Shown here: in pieces, positions 5,729 to 8,036 of the stretch
Layout: each line of letters begins with the position of its first letter
How positions within the stretch are numbered: the first letter of the stretch is position 1
Source of the DNA: Streptosporangiaceae bacterium
GTDB taxonomy: Bacteria > Actinomycetota > Actinomycetes > Streptosporangiales > Streptosporangiaceae
DNA: 8,036 nucleotides
NCBI GenBank assembly: GCA_030041195.1
Contig: JASHOI010000369.1
Location: forward strand, 1 to 8,036
Direction of reading: 5' to 3'
Notes under the pieces: model-generated
Databases searched by the model: none
The model's input: only the letters and a program-made list of their open reading frames with translations
What the model was told of the DNA's origin: nothing
Made by a program: the position numbers and the translations under genes

Positions 5729-6798
5729 GCGCGACCCGGATCCCGGTCGGCGGCGCGTGTCCGTACGACGTGGTCGTCGGCACCGGCGTGCTCGGCGAGC
5801 TGCCCGGGCTGGTCGGCGACGCCCGCACCGTGGTGGTCATCTACCCCGCTGGCCTCGGCGAGATCGCGCGGCCCGCGTGCGAGGTGCTCGCCGCCGCCGG
5901 GCACGTCGTGCACGCCGAGGAGGTGCCGGCCGGGGAGGCGGCCAAGGACATCGCGGTCGCTGCGGGGCTGTGGTCGCGGCTGGCAGCGCACCGGGTGACC
6001 CGCACCGACGCGATCGTGGGCGTCGGCGGCGGCGCAACAACGGACCTGGCCGGATTCGTCGCGGCGACCTGGCTGCGCGGGGTGCGCGTGGTGCTGCTGC
6101 CGACCACGCTGCTCGCGGTCGTGGACGCCGCGGTCGGCGGGAAGACCGCCGTGAACATCGCCGAGGGCAAGAACCTGGTCGGCGTGTTCCATCCGCCCGC
6201 CGGGGTGGTCGCCGACCTCGCCGTGCTCGGGTCGCTGCCCGAGGCCGAGTACGTGAGCGGGCTGGCCGAGGTGATCAAGACCGGGTTCATCGCCGACCCG
6301 GTGATCCTCGACCTGATCGAGGCCGACCCGGAGGGCGCCACGGCACCGGGCGGCCGGCACGCGAGGGAGCTTGTCGAGCGCACGGTCCGGGTCAAGGCCG
6401 AGGTGGTGGCCGCCGACCTGCGCGAGTCCGGGCTCCGCGAGGTCCTCAACTACGGCCACACGCTGGGCCACGCGCTGGAGCGGCTGGAGAACTACCGGAT
6501 CCGGCACGGCGAGGCGGTCGCGATCGGCATGGTCTACGCGGCCGAGGTGGCCCGCCTGGCCGGCCGGCTCGCCCCGGACGCCGCGGCGCGGCACCGCAAG
6601 GTGCTGTCGGCCGTCGGCCTGCCGACCACGTGGGTGCCGGGGGACTGGCCGACGCTGCGTAAGGCGATGGCGGTCGACAAGAAGAGCCGCGGGGCCAGGC
6701 TGCGGCTGGTCATCCTCGAGGATCTGGGCCGCCCGGTGCTGCTGGAGGACCCGCCCGAGGACCTGCTCTCCCGTGCGTTCGCCGAGGTGGCGGGCTGA
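5725..6798 (+). CDS. aroB: 3-dehydroquinate synthase
   Basis: A 357-residue cytoplasmic NAD- and metal-dependent cyclase converting DAHP to 3-dehydroquinate, the second step of the shikimate pathway. The length is normal. Seen: the nucleotide-binding GVGGGATTDLAGF (99-111), DAAVGGKTAVNIAEGKNLVG (134-153), the substrate/metal region GLAEVIKTGFI (179-189) with Glu182 and Lys185, and LREVLNYGHTLGHALE (237-252) with Arg238, Asn242, His245 and His249. His261 in IRHGEA and the VDKKSRG lysines (319-320) are also present. Glu182, His245 and His261 are the expected zinc ligands. All are intact, so this looks like a true dehydroquinate synthase and not a related sugar-phosphate cyclase. GTG at 5725 is the start, overlapping the kinase stop, with GGAG (5713-5716) 8 bases upstream. 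Its TGA overlaps the aroQ ATG. Confidence 0.95.
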   Translation: MSATRIPVGGACPYDVVVGTGVLGELPGLVGDARTVVVIYPAGLGEIARPACEVLAAAGHVVHAEEVPAGEAAKDIAVAAGLWSRLAAHRVTRTDAIVGVGGGATTDLAGFVAATWLRGVRVVLLPTTLLAVVDAAVGGKTAVNIAEGKNLVGVFHPPAGVVADLAVLGSLPEAEYVSGLAEVIKTGFIADPVILDLIEADPEGATAPGGRHARELVERTVRVKAEVVAADLRESGLREVLNYGHTLGHALERLENYRIRHGEAVAIGMVYAAEVARLAGRLAPDAAARHRKVLSAVGLPTTWVPGDWPTLRKAMAVDKKSRGARLRLVILEDLGRPVLLEDPPEDLLSRAFAEVAG

Positions 6799-7262
6799 TG
6801 CGGCGCGTCCTGCTGATCAACGGACCGAACCTCGGCCGGCTGGGATCCCGTGAGCCCGACCTCTACGGCACGGCAACGCACGCCGACCTGGCCGAGATGG
6901 CCACGGCCGCCGGGCGCGACCTCGGCCTGGCCGTCGAGGTCCGGCAGACCGACGACGAGGGCGAGCTGATCGGCTGGATCCACGAGGCCAGCGACGCCAG
7001 GACGCCCGTCGTGCTCAACCCGGCCGCGTTCACCCACTACTCGTACGCGCTCAGGGACGCGCTCGCGATGCGGACCGCGCCGCTGATCGAGGTGCACATG
7101 TCGAATCCAGCGGCACGCGAAACGTTCCGGCATCTGTCGGTGGTGTCCGGCGTCGCCGACGGGACCATCGCCGGGTTCGGGCTGCTGTCCTACCGGCTCG
7201 CGCTGCAGGCGGTCGCCGAGCTGGCTGAAGGCGCATCGGCGCTGGGGGGTGGGCCCGTTTGA
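6798..7262 (+). CDS. aroQ: Type II 3-dehydroquinate dehydratase
   Basis: A 154-residue enzyme removing water from 3-dehydroquinate to give 3-dehydroshikimate, active as a dodecamer in characterised members. Type II signatures are complete: LLINGPNLGRLGSREPDLYG (5-24) with Arg18 and catalytic Tyr23, LNPAAFTHYSYALRDA (73-88) with Asn74 and His80, the catalytic His100 in IEVHMSN, and Arg111 in ETFRHLS. The same enzyme serves biosynthesis and quinate breakdown, so it fits either reading of the cluster. ATG at 6798 overlaps the aroB stop (TGATG). Its own TGA overlaps the TTG of the following fusion gene, and the last codons contain the G-rich stretch (7244-7253) that would serve as the ribosome binding site for that gene. 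Confidence 0.95.
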   Translation: MRRVLLINGPNLGRLGSREPDLYGTATHADLAEMATAAGRDLGLAVEVRQTDDEGELIGWIHEASDARTPVVLNPAAFTHYSYALRDALAMRTAPLIEVHMSNPAARETFRHLSVVSGVADGTIAGFGLLSYRLALQAVAELAEGASALGGGPV

Positions 7263-8036
7263 TCGTCCTGGTCGGGTTCATGGGGGCGGGCAAGACCACG
7301 GTGGGGCACATGCTCGCCGAGAAGCTGGGGCTGCCGTTCGTCGACAGCGACCTGATCATCGAGAGCCGCACCGGCCGCAGCATCAGGGAGATCTTCGTGG
7401 CGGACGGTGAGCCGGCCTTCCGCCAGTTCGAGCACGAGATCACGGCCGAGCTGCTGCGCGGCCAGGACGCCGTGCTGGCGCTCGGCGGCGGCGGGGTCGA
7501 GCATCCGGCCACCCAGCAGGCGCTCAAGGGCAGCCAGGTCATCTATTTGCAGGTCGGATACGCCGAGGCGATGCTGCGGGTGTCCCACGACGAGTACCGG
7601 CCGATGCTGCGCGCGCCCGACCTGCAGGCCATCTTCGAGCGCCGGCTCTCCACCTACCAGGCCGTGGCGACGCAGACCGTGGTCACGGACGGGCGCCGGC
7701 CCGAGGCCATCTGCCTGGACATCATCGAGCGGCTGGTCCAGGTGCCGTCCGCGCCGCCGGGGACCACGTCGGTGCTGGTCGCCTGCACCGGCGGAACCTA
7801 CAACGTGCACGTGGGCGCCCGGCTGCTGCCCGACCTGGACCGGCTGCTGCCGCCGCTGCCGCACGCCAGGACCGCGGTGCTGCTGGCGGCCGGCCACGAC
7901 AGCGGCCCGGTGGCCGGTGCGTCCGCCGCGCTGCAGCGGGCCGGGCTCGACGTGCGGTACGTCCAGGTGCCCGACCGCCAGCAGTCCAAGGACCTCGCCA
8001 CGATCGCCCGGATCGCCGGGGAGCTCGCCGGCCTCG
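7259..8036 (+). CDS. aroKB: Fused shikimate kinase / 3-dehydroquinate synthase-like protein (cut by right edge)
   Basis: The visible 259 residues contain two enzymes joined in one chain. Residues 1-160 are a shikimate kinase with every key element: Walker A GFMGAGKT (6-13), acidic pair DSD (29-31), Arg55 in AFRQFE, GGG (76-78), lid arginine Arg114 in YRPML, and Arg129 in ERRLSTY. After a short Pro-rich linker (about 161-170) the chain continues as the start of a dehydroquinate-synthase domain, YNVHVGARLLPDLDRLL (181-197). This aligns with YDVVVGTGVLGELPGL of the upstream aroB. The catalytic half lies beyond the window. Where that family usually has P-x-G-E-x-x-K, this protein reads PDRQQSK (238-244), so cofactor binding may differ. 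TTG at 7259 is the only normal start after the in-frame stop at 7226, and it overlaps the aroQ stop. GGGGGG (7244-7249) precedes it. AroK-AroB fusions are known in some other bacteria; having one beside separate copies is odd. Confidence 0.88.
   Translation, partial: MIVLVGFMGAGKTTVGHMLAEKLGLPFVDSDLIIESRTGRSIREIFVADGEPAFRQFEHEITAELLRGQDAVLALGGGGVEHPATQQALKGSQVIYLQVGYAEAMLRVSHDEYRPMLRAPDLQAIFERRLSTYQAVATQTVVTDGRRPEAICLDIIERLVQVPSAPPGTTSVLVACTGGTYNVHVGARLLPDLDRLLPPLPHARTAVLLAAGHDSGPVAGASAALQRAGLDVRYVQVPDRQQSKDLATIARIAGELAGL

Noticed and set aside
5725..6798. Stand-alone AroB as a secondary-metabolism sugar-phosphate cyclase (EEVS or aminoDHQ synthase)
   Set aside because: The residues seen, including the KTAVNIAEGKNLVG and LNYGHTLGHALE regions, match ordinary dehydroquinate synthases closely, and no other natural-product genes are visible.

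Overview
The window is about 70% G+C with strong third-position GC bias. It uses GTG and TTG starts, overlapping stop/start codons and AGGAGG-type ribosome binding sites. All of this points to a chromosomal segment of a high-GC actinobacterium; I cannot name the genus. Every identifiable gene concerns either the shikimate/quinate carbon skeleton or the uptake of a sugar-like compound. I saw no mobile element, tRNA, rRNA or CRISPR array.

Left part (1-1318). A minus-strand gene running off the left edge encodes the N-terminal half of a shikimate/quinate dehydrogenase-family protein (AroE type). Upstream of it, also on the minus strand, is a TetR-family repressor gene (472-1122). A 196-bp divergent intergenic region follows and holds a perfect 20-bp palindrome (1281-1300). 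A degenerate copy lies in front of the aroE-like gene (405-424). Each half of that copy matches the perfect half-site at 8 of 10 positions. The two sites therefore predict one TetR regulon covering both the aroE-like gene and the rightward operon. A 10-bp palindrome repeated in tandem (445-470) can fold into a hairpin just past the tetR stop.

Middle part (1319-5099). A rightward operon encodes a xylose-isomerase-like TIM-barrel enzyme, a short single-domain ABC ATPase, a RbsC-type permease and a lipoprotein sugar-binding protein. The last three form a complete CUT2 (ribose-type) importer. Its substrate is not known. The AroE-like and TIM-barrel neighbours make a cyclic polyol such as shikimate, quinate or dehydroshikimate a reasonable hypothesis.

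Right part (5162-8036). A plausible promoter lies just past the binding-protein gene. After it comes a tightly overlapping set: a divergent shikimate kinase, a complete 3-dehydroquinate synthase (aroB), a type II 3-dehydroquinase (aroQ), and a second kinase with all canonical residues whose chain continues into a second dehydroquinate-synthase-like domain cut by the right edge. Shikimate kinase and dehydroquinate synthase thus each occur twice in one operon, once as separate proteins and once fused. The stand-alone kinase has lost residues normally needed for shikimate binding and catalysis, whereas the fused one keeps them. No aroC (chorismate synthase) is visible.

The most interesting points are the redundant aroK, aroB, aroQ, aroKB arrangement, the altered stand-alone kinase, and a possible TetR-controlled import route feeding the shikimate pathway.
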